From Trema orientale (lineage: Eukaryota > Streptophyta > Magnoliopsida > Rosales > Cannabaceae): a DNA stretch of 64,000 nt. Below the pieces are notes generated by a model. It did not search any database. It had not been told where the DNA came from and saw nothing but the letters and a program-made list of their open reading frames with translations. The stretch's first letter is position 1. Every line of letters begins with the position of its first letter. The translations under genes and the position numbers were made by a program. The DNA lies in NCBI GenBank assembly GCA_002914845.1, contig JXTC01000286.1, positions 210,075 through 274,074 on the forward strand. The letters are read 5' to 3'. Positions 1 through 11,240 of the stretch are shown here, piece after piece.

Positions 1-393
1 CCAGCTCCCTCGCGTACAGTCCACACGCTCGTCTGGTGGCTCAAAGGCTCAATCCGACGGCTGAGATCGCGGTTGACTTTCTATTTTATACTCGCGAGAC
101 TGGGCTGCTCCTTTTCCGATTTTTCCCTTTTTTCTTTAATCTAAAATCAAAATAAAATCTAAATAAAATCTAAATTAAATAAAAAGATTAATCCGAATTT
201 AATTAAAATAAATTATCCTAAATTAAACTAAATTTAATAAATTAACTAATTCTAATAGAAATTAAATAAAATTATATCTAAATATTAAAAATCAAATTAA
301 CTATAAAGTAACCTAAATTAAACTAAAATTACACAAAAACACACAAAATAAATAAGAAAAAGAATATAAATAACTCTATTTTCATAGAGTTAT
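1..393. other. Flanking AT-rich DNA, no gene seen
   Basis: The first 120 bases are richer in G and C, and the rest is a run of A/T-rich words rich in AAATTAAA and AATAAAAT. No open frame, tRNA-like box or clear repeat is visible. The GC-richer start could be the end of another repeat that continues outside the window, but nothing proves this. Confidence 0.5.
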
Positions 394-892
394 CAACTAC
401 CAATAATCAATGGCCGAGCATATTAGACGACCACACAGGAGAATGCAAAACTCCGACCACATAACATATACAGCTTATTACCTCAGCACACAAGAGGTGA
501 CATAAGCTATTGAGAAGCTGACACCTGACCTAATCGCCTAACACTTGTCTTAAAGGCCATTATAAATATTACATTATACCTTGCACATCAGGTAAGCTGC
601 CATAATTTCCCAAAACCCTATTTATTTTCTTACCATTTACTCTTTACTTCATTTACTCTCTCGTTATTACCCAAAAATATACAGTACCATTACTATTCAT
701 TTCAGTACTTTATTAACTGCTCTACTAATAGCATTTGTGAAGTAGATTTGGTAGGTACAACACTGGTACCAACATTATCAGTAGGTAAAAAGTCCATTTA
801 TAACCTTATTCAAAGTTATACGGACCACACCTATATCAATTTGGGTTTTGGCATCCTTCAAGAGGGACCACTTGAGGGAACGTGGTGTTCGT
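394..892 (+). repeat. 5' LTR of the Gypsy element
   Basis: This stretch aligns with 5906-6500. Both copies share AATAATC(A/G)ATGGCC near the start, a CACATAAC...AGCTTATTACCTCAGCACACAA block, a TACTCTCTCGTTATT block and TTTTGGCATCCTTCAAGA near the end. The copy is shorter than the 3' LTR because about 75 bases around a GTCATTAATCC block are missing. The exact right boundary is uncertain by some tens of bases. Confidence 0.75.
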
Positions 893-1018
893 TAGTTCAT
901 GGACCGAAATCTACACCAATATATAAGTGCTAGAAAGAGGGCTTCTAGCTAGAAATCTAGTACACAATCCTTACTAGCACTTTCTACAAAAGCTAAAAAT
1001 CCTATTTTACATCTAAAG

Positions 1019-2990
1019 ATGGCGAGCAAAGCTTCTAGTTCACGAACTGCTGAACACATTCGCGCTAACACTCGTGAGGGAGACAAGCAGCAGTATAACT
1101 TACATGACCAAGCTCAGATCATACCTCCTCATTAAGCACAAAAGTAAATAGTTGTTGTCCAACAGCAACCTCGACAACATAGAAAACCAACAAACGAGCT
1201 CAGAGAGTAAGTCCAACAACTAGCTTCGATCATCCAACGCCTAGAGAATATGGTCATCCAAAATGCTATGCACCCGATCCTTGTTGCCCCTAGGAGGCTC
1301 TTCTTCTTGAGGGCAAAGGGAGAAATCCTCTCCAAAGAGACAGGAACAAAGATAGCAGGGCAATGTCACGTCTGACCAGAGATATTTCGACTATAGGAAG
1401 CAGAGACACACACATACCAAGGCAAAAAAGGCACCACAAACATCATTGACTCGCATCCTGTGCCTCCAATGAGAACCAAGTGCTTAGGGGGAAGGGTAAG
1501 AGAACGGGCCATTCGAGGATAAGAGGCACATATTTCACATGCTTAACCTTCGATGATAACTTGATGAACTACGACCAGGATACATACGTCCCAAGATAGT
1601 CCGAGCACCTAGGAACCACTAACCTCAAAGAAAGATTGAACGAGTGATGGAGGAAAGCTTAGGTCTAATACATCTAGTACCTCCAATCACAATAAGTTTG
1701 TGAACCTGCTCTATAGGCATTCTGAGCAGCAGAGTTGAAAGCTAATCAAAAGGCAAATGTTTGAGATGAGCACTACCAAGCTCTTAAAAAATAAGTAGAC
1801 CAGCTTCTTGTCAAGCGAAAGTTGATCGAAAACATCTGGACCATTCTGGCCGAGACTAAATCACTCTTCCCATTAGAGGTAGCACTATCGTGCCATCCTC
1901 ACTACCTCAAGATGCAAAACATACCCCTTTTATGATGGGAAAGGAGACCCATCCTACCACACCCAAAATTATAAGGTGTGGATGACCATAGACAAAGCCG
2001 ACCCTACAACCTTCTGTAATGTTTTCCCACTCATGCTCATTGGCTCGATGCAAATATGATATGGAATGCTAGAATTCGGGTCGATTAAAGTCATCGACGC
2101 CCTGTGTGAGGTATTCGTACTGTAGTTCTTGGGTTCAAGGATCCAACAGAAGACTTAGAGCTACCTGAAGACCATCAATCAGGTAGGAAAGTAAGTCCTT
2201 TACGTATTACTTAGACTAATTCAACGCTGTAATACTCGAGTGCTCCGAGGTTACTCAAGAAACAATTTTGAATGCCATATAAGAAGGAGTTTGGCACAAA
2301 AAGCTGGTATGGTACACGTCAAAAAAGAGGTCAACTACGTATGCTACGTTCATAAAAAAGGCCCAAGAAATAGCAAATGTTGAAGAGTACTTGTTGACCA
2401 GGGTAAAAAAGGGGATAATCACCCCCATGGTTAGACCAAGCAACTCAGGGTTATTAAAAAAAGAGGGAAAAACGAGGGGGGAACCTCTGAACCTCAGCAA
2501 AAGAAAGGAAAGCAAGAATTTCCATCCCCTAAGAACTCCCAACAGCATCTGAGCAAGAATAATACTCAGCCCACTATCCCTAATGCGAACAGAGTCATCT
2601 TTCCCAAGTACAATAATTATACCCTATTAAATACCTCAAAAAGTAGATCTTAATGCATATCGAGGGCAAGAATTTATTAAAAGCCCTATTACCAATGAGG
2701 GCGCCCTTAGAAAAAAAGAATTTAATAAGTCTTACAAATTCTATACGGAGCTGGGGCATAACACGTCTGATTACCAGCGGTTGATGGATCAGATATATGG
2801 ACTAATCTGGTAAGAGTACTTGAGAGATTATATAAACAAACCTGTCGAGCTGAGTAAATAGGCCTATGCCCAGGCTCTCTATGGTAACACAAGTATGGGC
2901 TGGCAAGCTGGATCAAGCAACAATAACAGTGGACTTCCTCATATGATTCGCACCATCTATCGTAGGCCGATATTAGGTGACGCGGCGAAT
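1019..2990 (+). pseudogene. Gypsy gag-like region (degenerate)
   Basis: An ATG at 1019 opens a frame beginning MASKASSS. The recognisable capsid part follows near 1930-2400, with the pattern YPFYDGKGDPSYHTQNYKVW and then TFCNVFPLMLIGSMQ, the core of retrotransposon gag proteins of this lineage. A later segment near 2719-2850 (KSYKFYTELGHNTSDYQRLM) corresponds to the gag zinc-finger neighbourhood, but the expected cysteines are replaced. The frame is broken by many stops (for example TGA after SMQI and TAG after GLIW) and frameshifts. Its role in an intact element would be to form the virus-like particle. No functional product is expected. Confidence 0.75.
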
Positions 2991-3029
2991 GCTCAACGTA
3001 ACCAGATCAGATTTGCTCAGGGGGTAGCT

Positions 3030-3545
3030 TATGGTCATTAGGTGAATATGGCTGAGCATATAGCCAAACTCTCCAAAAATGAGTCAATACTGATCATCTT
3101 CACCAAGGAAGAGGTTTGGAGATTAATCCACCCTCATAACGATACCTTGCTCATTATCCTCAGGATCGCAAATGGTCGAGTATTTTGTGTCTTGGTTGAT
3201 ACTAGCAACTCGACAAATATCTTGTTGGCCTCTGCTTACAAAAAAAATGAACATTTGTGGAGCAATGCTGAGGACTACTGAGACCCCTCTTTACAGGTTC
3301 ATGAGAGAATGTGTCCATGTTGAAGGGGCAATCGAACTGCATGTGACCTTTGAGGAGGAGCTAGGTACTGCCACCCAGATGATGGACTTCCTGGTTGTTG
3401 ACTAGAGGTCGGCATATATTGCCATTATCGGAGGTCCAATCCTGAATAAGTTAAAGGCGGTGGTGTCAACCTACTACCTCATGATAAAATTCCCTATTGA
3501 AAGAGGGGTCGGGATGGTCCGAGGAGACCAGACCTGGGTAAGATA
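3030..3545 (+). pseudogene. Gypsy aspartic protease region (degenerate)
   Basis: The segment contains CVLVDTSNSTNILLASAY, which matches the retropepsin active-site loop of Gypsy elements; the usual DTG/DNG triad reads DTS. Downstream, in another frame, come MRECVHVEGAIELHVTF, then FLVVD, then AIIGGPILNKLKAVVSTYYL, which are the flap and C-terminal signature of the same protease family. A frameshift near 3260 and a TAG at about 3403 break it. It would cut the Gag-Pol polyprotein in an intact element. Confidence 0.75.
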
Positions 3546-3584
3546 GTGTTATGCCATGACAACGAAAGTTGATCAGAAAGCGAT

Positions 3585-4545
3585 ATGGTCTCTACTATAT
3601 ACCAAATCGATGAAGTGGAGGGCATTCTTGAAGATGTTAAAGCCATGAATGATGTTGACCCCAGAGAAGATCACAAAGAAAAGAGGACGGAACCTGTCAA
3701 GGACTTGGAATCTTTTCAAGTAGATGACCAACACCCTAAGCGATTGGTCCAAATCGGATCAAGATTGCCTAGCAAATTCCTTGGGAGGCTTATAGACTTC
3801 TTGAGAGAATACAAGGACGTGATCGCGTGGTCGCATGAAGACATTCTCAGTATCAACCCTAAGGTGATCGTCCACATGCTGAAAGTGGATGAGTACATTA
3901 GGCCGGTTATCCAAAAGAGGAAGAAGTTCAATTCCGAGGGATACAAGGCGATTAATGAGGAGGTCGAGAAGTAAACTACCTATGTGGCCTGCCAATATAG
4001 TCTTAGTAAAGAAAGCAAATGGGAAGTAAAGAGTCTGTATGACTTTACTGATCTGAATAAAGTATATCTTAAAGACTCCTTCATACTACCTTGAATCAAC
4101 TAATTAGTGGATGCCACAGCCGGGCATAAGCTGTTAAGTTTCATGGATGCCTATGATGGCTATAATCTGATCTGAATGTGACTGGAAGATGAAGACAAGA
4201 TCTCCTTCACTACTAATCAAGGCTTGTTTTGCTATTTGATGATGTCGATCAGGTTGAAGAGTGTTGGTGCCATATACCAAAGGCTCATCAACATGATATA
4301 TAAAAGGCAGATCGAGAGAATAATAGAGGTAAATGTTAACGATATGCTGGTAAAGAGCTTGAAGAATACTAACCACATGGAAAATCTGAAAGAGATATTT
4401 GACATCTTAAGGGACTATGAAATAAGACTAAACCCAGCAAAGTATATGTTCAGGGTCGAGTACGGGAAGTTCCTTGGCTTTATGGTTGACCACATAGATA
4501 TTGAAGTGAACCCTGTGAAGATCCAAGTGATCCTCGACCTCTAAT
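3585..4545 (+). pseudogene. Gypsy reverse transcriptase region (degenerate)
   Basis: The first part (3585-3974) holds the lead-in to RT with FLREYKDVIAWSHEDILSIN and RPVIQKRKKFNSEGYKAI. Past a stop come SLYDFTDLNKVYLKDSF and LLSFMDAYDGYNLI, which are RT motifs of Gypsy elements. The catalytic box reads NVNDMLVKS instead of YVDDMLVKS, so one aspartate is lost. The segment then continues through PAKYMFRVEYGKFLGFMV. Stops interrupt it at about 3972, 4093, 4173 and 4542. It is clearly a dead copy. Confidence 0.85.
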
Positions 4546-5179
4546 CCCCACGGACCACCAAAGAAATCCAGAGTTTGGTAGAGATGGTTGCAGCCCTGAG
4601 CGAGTTCATAGCTCGGTCCACAGACAAGTACTAACTATTCTTCCAAGCACTCAAAATAGGGAAGAACCCAATATAGATAACTGCGAGAAAGCTTTTCTAG
4701 ATTTCAGACCTATTTGGAAGCTATCCCAACTCTAGGCAAGCTCGTCCTTGGAGAGAACTTGATCCTCTATCTAGTAGTATTAGTGAATGCGGTGAGTAGA
4801 GTTCTTATCAAAGAGGAGGAAAGGACACAAGTACATGTTTATTATGTTAGCGAATCCCTCCTCAATGCCGAGATCTGATACCTTAAAATTGAGAAGTTGG
4901 GCCTTGCTCTGATAACATTTGCTAGAAAGCTCTGACCATATTTTCAGGCACATTTTATTGAGTCCCAACTAGCCGCCCTTCAAAAAAAATTCTCCGAAAG
5001 CCTAACGCTTTTAGCCCCTTAGCAAAATAGGCTATAGACCTTGATGAATTTAAGATCGAGTTTGTTTCGAGAACTACCATAAAAGGGCAAGTATTGGCCT
5101 ACTTCGTAGTTGAGTTAACCTATCCTATCAAGGCTATAGAGTGAAAATATAAGGAGGTTAGCACTTCAAAAGCCCTAAG

Positions 5180-5895
5180 AAAGACCCCAAAGAAGCCGCT
5201 CGACCACTCAACAATTTGGAAGTTGAACATGGATAGATCTTCTTGTGCGAATGGATACGGACCAGGTTTGATCCTGGTCAGCCCGGATGGGGAAAAGAAG
5301 CTACACCTTGAAGCTTGATTTCTACATCTCAAATAATGAAGCAGAATATAAGGCACCGATCGCCGAGCTAAAATTAGCAAAAGATCTTTGAGTGCAGCAC
5401 ATAGAAATTTTTAGTGACTCACATTTAATAGTGAATCAGATAAAAGAAGAATATCAAGCCAAAGAGAAAAACATGGTCAAATATTCGGCAAAAGCAGAAG
5501 AACACCAAGGAGCCATTACGTGGTATGAGATCACTATGGTGCTGAGAGTTGAGAATGTTGAGGCTGATGGCCTTGTATGACTCATTTTTGGGCTTGTTGA
5601 TAGCTCTCTCGAGCAAGTACCACTCATGATGTTATCCGAGCCTAACATCCAAGAATGTGACGATATTATGTGTGTGGACCATGTCCCTTAATGGATTGAC
5701 CCAATCAAAGAATATCTCATGACTAGTCGACTGCCCAAAGATAAGAATGATACTCGGAAGATTAAGTATCAGTCCAACAAGTACACCATCGTCGAGGACA
5801 TACTTTACAGAAAGGGCTATGTGGCCCCATATTTGAGATGTCACCGAGAAACAATGCCTTGGACAAATATTATATTCTGCAGATGATCCAAACAC
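5180..5895 (+). pseudogene. Gypsy RNase H and pre-integrase remnant
   Basis: RNase H fragments include LNMDRSSCANGYGPGLILVS and, after a stop and frameshift, HIEIFSDSHLIVNQIKEEYQ. These match the first and later catalytic neighbourhoods of the tethered RNase H. Then come a linker and RKIKYQSNKYTIVEDILYRK with GYVAPYLRCH, the zinc-finger lead-in that in related elements precedes the integrase core. The integrase core (DDE) should follow, but the 3' LTR begins at about 5906 instead. Confidence 0.75.
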
Positions 5896-5905
5896 TAATA
5901 CTTAG

Positions 5906-6500
5906 TGACCAACAATAATCGATGGCCAAGCATATTGGCTGACCACCCCGGAGAATGCAAATTTTCTGACCACATAACTTATATAGCTTATTACCTCAGC
6001 ACACAAAAAGCGGTGTAAGCCACGGAGAGGCTGACACCTAGCTCAATTGCCTAACATTGTCTGTACAGTGATTAGGTAAGATTCCTTTTTATCTTTTTAA
6101 AGGACACGTAGTCATTAATCCTAGCATTTTGGGATTACAAAGCTACTATAAATAGTACCTTATATCTCACACATAAGGTAAGCCGTCACAATTCCTCAAG
6201 ACCCCTATTCGTCATCTTGCCATTTTCCTCTTACTTCATTTACTCTCTCGTTATTTCCAAAAAGTATACAGTACTGCCACTATTCATCTGCTATTCATTT
6301 TAGTACTTCAATAAGTACTTTACTAACATTATTTGTGAAGGAGATTTAGTAGATACCATACCGGTACCAATATCATCATCTCGTGAAAAGTTCATTTATA
6401 AACTTATTCAAAGTTGTATAGATCAAACCTATATCAAATCTGAGTTTTGGCATCCTTCAAGAAGGACCACTTGAGAGCACGTGGCGCGTATTGTGGTGTT
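5906..6500 (+). repeat. 3' LTR of the Gypsy element
   Basis: This is the second copy of the direct repeat seen near 394-892, starting TGACCAACAATAATCG. It is longer than the 5' copy because it keeps a block around GTCATTAATCCTAGC that the 5' copy lacks. Many substitutions separate the two, so the insertion is old. The right end lies somewhere after CACTTGAGAGCACGTGG. Confidence 0.75.
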
Positions 6501-7380
6501 CAGGTCTCATAAAAAATGGACCACACTAATAGGTCTCATATACATCTCTATTATTGTGGTGTATAAGCTCCATAACATTTTTTTGAAAAGAAAACAAATA
6601 CATAAAATGACTAAAGAAATTTAAAAAGTAAATGGAAAAGAAAAACCGCATAAAAAAGATGCATATTTCTAGTAAATGCTCCCATTAAACTGAAGTTTTG
6701 GGTCTGGCAATCTACGTATATATTATGTGTCTTTATGAAAGCCCTATGTCTGATAAAAATCAAGCTGAATCCCTTCCTTTTATCGCACAATATGTGTATC
6801 CATATTACGTAAAAGAATTTGGAGGAAATACTACAAATAGGGAACAAAAATTACAAAGGATCCTGACAAGACTATTTTTTATTGAATAACATCAAAAAAA
6901 AACCCCACCAGGTTTAGTGTTTTAGCAAAAATGTCTACACCATTTTGTTTATATCAAATTAATATTCCGATTGCGTAATTCTATCAAATAGCAGCCAAAC
7001 CATAAATTTCAAAATTGAAATCTGAGATTGTTAAAAAAGAATGTTTTACCCTTTAAACTCATAAAATGTAAATAATTAGTGAAACTAAAAATTTTAAATA
7101 ATTCAAAAAAAATAATGACAAAAGTTTTTAAAAGAATTCCTAACTAAGATTCGAACTCTTCCCTTCCACACACTCACACGTACTTCTAAGAATCTTAAAC
7201 CAATTGAATAAAATAAAATTGACTTATTTTGACAAGAACATAGCAAAACTAATGGCACTTATGTACAAAATAACTCTAATTTTTTAGACTTATCAATTCT
7301 GAATATGATGGGCTACGTCTTGACAAATTTATTGTTAGGTCCGTTAATCAAGTATTACCGAATATAATGAATTTTCTAAT
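6501..7380. other. AT-rich intergenic DNA with a SINE relic
   Basis: There is no credible coding frame; the short frames at 6611-6889 overlap on opposite strands and resemble nothing known. The only structure I can support is the tRNA-like stretch near 7125-7215, listed separately. Confidence 0.5.
7125..7215 (-). mobile_element. tRNA-derived SINE relic
   Basis: On the minus strand this reads TTCAATTGGTTTAAGATT, similar to a tRNA A box, and about 45 bases later AGAGTTCGAATCTTAG, close to the B-box consensus GGTTCGANTCC. The spacing and order fit the head of a plant tRNA-derived SINE. It does not fold as a full tRNA and has no clear target duplication. Confidence 0.45.
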
Positions 7381-9000
7381 TAATTACGTGAGGTGGTAGT
7401 GCGAAAATAGTAAAAATAATACAAGATATTTTTACTTGGTTCAGTTATCTCCTGATAACCTACGTCCAAAGGGCCACACCCAGAAAATAAACACTATTAG
7501 TAAAGTTTGAATGAATACAAATACTAATTTGACTTATACAATAAAAAGACTCCCTCTTTTGATTATCGCAATGTGGATGTATTCTTTCACTAATGTGTCT
7601 AGCGAGCACCACTCGACTTAGGTTGACTTCGTTCTTCTGAAATCCCTTCAGGTACTTGAAGTCAATCTTCTCTCGAAGAGTTTGTGTTCGTCCTCTCAAT
7701 GAACACTCACAGTCAAACTCCCCTTGACTTTGTTTGAATCTTCACTCACGAACTCCCTTTACAGCTACAGATCGATCTTCTTCCGAAGATGTTTAGCACC
7801 TCTCCCGAAGTACTTTATCACAGGACTAGGACTACTCCTAAGTTTAAGAAAATTATTTCTTTTACACTCAATAGTCGAAATACAATAAGTGGTCTCTACC
7901 AAAGTTACTCTTGAGTGGCCTTTAAATAGAGAAAGCAAGTCTTCACACGCTAGAGATCTGCAAAATAACATATAAGAGAATTTAATGTTGATTAGAAGAC
8001 TTGCAAGATCAGCCAAGTTCATTACCAAACTTAAAAAACTGATCTGGAAATTAACTATTGATTCTGTCCATGTATTACAACATAATCTGTCAACCCAGTC
8101 ATGTTGGAACAAAAAAGGAAACTTCTAAATTTCTTTCCTGAAACAAAACAGTCAGTTACTCAAACCTTTTTAACAGCTTATAGTACGAATTAGAGTAACT
8201 TTAGATAATAAGAATCAGCACAAATGAGTTAAGGAAACTTCAATAAAAGATATTGCACATAAAATATTCATTTAAAGGAATTTCCTTAATAATATAGAGA
8301 CAGATACTTGAAACCAATTTTAGTAAGAGACACTTGCTCATTCCTATACAATGGAACCTGTCCGTAAACGTGATTGATACAAAGATCAATAAATAAACAG
8401 ATAATAATCAGATTAGTGAATATATTTGTATAGAAATAATATCTTGTAAAGTAAATACTACATTAATTATTTCCTAAACAAATATTCAATCACTAATAAT
8501 CAATATGATCCGATTTTTTTGACTAACAATCACACATTTCGTGACCTAAAAGTATACAATAGGCAAATACTGAGAAATCTAATCAGATCAAATATTTAGT
8601 CGTATGTTATAACATAACCGAGTAAACTAGCTATGTTGCAACATAAAAATTGCCAACAGATTTTGCTCTTTCATTTAATTTAGCAAAATGAGCAAAAAAT
8701 CATCTTTCTTATATATAATAGTTTGAGATATAAGAACAGTAAACCCCAATCTTTAAGCAGAAGGCATTTCTAAGTGATCCACTATCACATAACCTAGCTA
8801 AATCAATTATTTTATCTGACAAATATAGGCCATTAAACTATTTTATCAATTAATATATACAAATTAATCACCTAAAGGAAACTATTTTATCTCACTAGTA
8901 TCGAGTTCCCAATAGACATGAGAAAATAAACCCGCATCCTTCTACATAAAATAACTGAAAAGAGTATGTATGTTTATGTATATTTAATTTTATTAGAAAT
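7381..9000 (-). repeat. Probable LTR relic of a retrotransposon
   Basis: On the minus strand the stretch has a TATA-like TCTATTTAAAGG, a GTGTAAAAGAAATAA block and, near the left end, GATAACTGAACCAAGTAAAA, a phrase common near LTR ends in plant retroelements. No protein-coding retroelement domain is attached. This is an inference from sequence style, not from a matched pair of repeats. The rest of the interval, up to the gene at 9059, is AT-rich with nothing recognised. Confidence 0.3.
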
Positions 9001-9058
9001 AAACTAACAATTGATTAATTTGCATTCGCATTGGACAGTATTGAGTGTACTGCGACGA

Positions 9059-10757
9059 ATGGCTTCAAGTCTTCTCACAATTTCAGGTGATTAATTGTTT
9101 GTCTGCTTAATATATGTGTCATCATTATGTAAACAAGCTTTTTAATTTTATTTATGTTTGTTATCTCATCATCTTGATTATCATTTGCTTACCAGTGTAT
9201 TTTTGTTATGGTAAAATGTAGGCATCAAACAAATGTATGCAATGAAGTTGACTCATATTCAAGCACTTGAACTTTTAAAGAAAATGTGCCAAGAGCTAAA
9301 AAGTCTGGATGAGAGGCAAATTGGATACGCGAGAGTGCCTGAAGCAATTCAACTAGCGGCCATGAATGGAACTGTTGAGTTTATTGTTAACATTTCGAAA
9401 GCAGTTCCGGAACTCATCTTGAGTCCTATGTTTTCAAGAAGAATGTTTGAGGTGGCCATCGTCAATCGACGAGCAAATGTTTTTAGCCTTATTCATGGAA
9501 CCGACACGAAACTTTCAAGTACAAGTTTAAGATTTAATTTTATGGGTGAGAACATGCTACACGTGGCAGGCCATATAGCTCCCCCTAGCAAGCTTAATCT
9601 TATATCAGGAGCAGCTTTACAAATGCAGAGAGAGTTGCAATGGTTTAAGGTAACACTTCAAATTTTTATGAACTTTCATAAAACTTAAATTAAGATTTTT
9701 TTTTTTTTTTTTTTTGTTTCTCTTTATCTAAATTAGTATTAACTTCGAGAAAAAATATCACAATGTGCCAAAAGATAAATTCCAACTCAATTCGCTCCCA
9801 CAGAGCTATCTCTTCTGTTTTCAACAACTCTAAGGAATCGAAATTTGAATAGGATCAAATTTTAAATAATAAGATGATAGAGAGTATGAGCTCGATCGTT
9901 GTACTTCTGATCTCATCGTAGTACTTATCTATAGGAACAAACCAATGTTACCTCCCCACTGAATAAATTATACAAATATTATAAACATATTATGCAACAT
10001 ATTACGGCGCTCCTTTAGTATATATCATTTTACTTTTTTACTGGAGGCCACGTAATGAATTCCAAACTTTAGCTAATTATATGCTAACGTTGATCATGTT
10101 GTACCTCATAAAACATATATACAGGAGGTGGAGACTATTGTCACAGATTCTTGTCGTTTAGCATTTAATCTTGCTAGTAAAACACCGCGTGAGGTTTTCA
10201 CAGAAAGCCACAAAGATTTAGTAATAGCAGGAGAAAGGTGGATGAAGGACACATCAACGTCTAGCACTGTTGTAGGTGCTCTCATCGTTACCATAATGTT
10301 CACAGCAGCATTTACAATTCCAGGGGGAAACAATCAAGAAACAGGCCTTCCAATATTCTTGAATGACAAGTTGTTCAAGGTTTTTATCGTATCGGACGCT
10401 ATGTCACTTTTCTCCGCAACAACTTCGCTCCTAATGTTTCTTGGGATCCTCACATCGCGATACGCAGAAGATGATTTTCTTAAATCCTTGCCCACCAAGA
10501 TGATTATAGGCCTTTCGACTCTTTTTTTCTCCATTGCAACAATGATGATAGCCTTTTGTGCTGCTTTATCCATTATGTTTCATAAAGAGCCATGGATTAT
10601 TGTTCCACTCATTTTGCTAGCTGCTGTTCCAGTCACTTTATTTGTTTGGATGCAATTTCCTCTTTTGGTTGAGATTTTCATGTCTACTTATGGGCCAAGC
10701 ATATTCGACAGGAAAGTCAAGAATTGGTTACACGCCGATGATCCTCATGCAACTTGA
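9059..10757 (+). CDS. PGG-domain membrane protein, ITN1/ACD6-like, ankyrin repeats absent
   Basis: Three exons join in frame with GT-AG introns: 9059-9086, 9222-9649 and 10125-10757, giving 362 residues. The second exon carries the conserved linker MKLTHIQALELL and ENMLHVAGHIAPPSKLN, ending AALQMQRELQWFK. The third begins EVETIV, has the PGG-domain signature IAGERWMKDTSTSSTVVGAL and FTIPGG, and then three further hydrophobic segments. That makes four probable membrane helices and a short hydrophilic tail. In plants this family (ITN1, ACD6 and relatives) normally has ankyrin repeats at the N terminus and acts in stress and defence responses at membranes. Here no ankyrin exons are visible upstream, so the gene is probably 5'-truncated, or a short family member. 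The start at 9059 is the only upstream ATG in frame, but the frame is open back to 9008. Function is inferred from the family only. Confidence 0.8.
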
Positions 10758-11013
10758 TTTATCTGGTAACTAGACATTGTAGCCGTCGTAAAAGTCTACG
10801 TGATTTTATTGTATTAATTTGATAGATAAACTGTTCTGAAGGAAACGTATGATACACGATCATTATTAGTAACTAACAGCATTACAAAACAATTTCAAGT
10901 AGAGCTTTTTTATTTAGTATTTTTTTTCTTTCTAATGATATTTCAAGTATAATTAGTGTTACAGATTTGTAATTGTTATGCAAGTACACATGCCGAACAA
11001 GTAATATAATAAT
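10758..11013. other. 3' flank of the PGG gene
   Basis: Short AT-rich flank, probably the 3' untranslated region and terminator of the PGG gene. The last three bases, AAT at 11011-11013, are the left target duplication of the CACTA element. Confidence 0.5.
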
Positions 11014-11017
11014 CACT

Positions 11018-11240
11018 AAGTCCTCGCTACTACGCAAGTGACCGGTCGCTAGTGCCACTTAATAGCGAGAACAAAGTCCTCGTTATTAAAACAGTAGCAA
11101 GGACAATGTCCTAGCAATTAGACAGTAGCTAGGACATTGTCCTCGCTATTTTTACTACCTTTTTAATAGTTTAAAATATTCTGCCCCAGTAGCTAAAAAA
11201 TTGTCCTCGCTATTCTCTCATTGTGTCCTCGCTAATAAGA
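11018..11240. repeat. Left subterminal repeats of the CACTA element
   Basis: About six copies of a palindromic word occur here, for example GTAGCAAGGACAATGTCCTA near 11094 and GTAGCTAGGACATTGTCCTC near 11132. Transposase binding sites in this superfamily are typically such subterminal repeats; the role here is inferred from position and repetition. Confidence 0.8.

Larger units (their letters stand above)
394..6500 (+). mobile_element. Decayed Ty3/Gypsy LTR retrotransposon lacking the integrase core
   Basis: Two diverged direct repeats bound this element, one near 394-892 and one near 5906-6500. Between them, in order, lie a gag-like region, an aspartic protease, a reverse transcriptase, an RNase H and the zinc-finger lead-in to integrase. 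This gag-PR-RT-RH order is that of Ty3/Gypsy elements. All reading frames carry many stops, so the copy is dead. The integrase catalytic region is absent: the pre-integrase segment runs almost directly into the 3' LTR, and no polypurine tract is visible before that LTR. LTR ends are approximate because they have diverged; no clean TG...CA ends or target duplication could be read. Confidence 0.85.
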
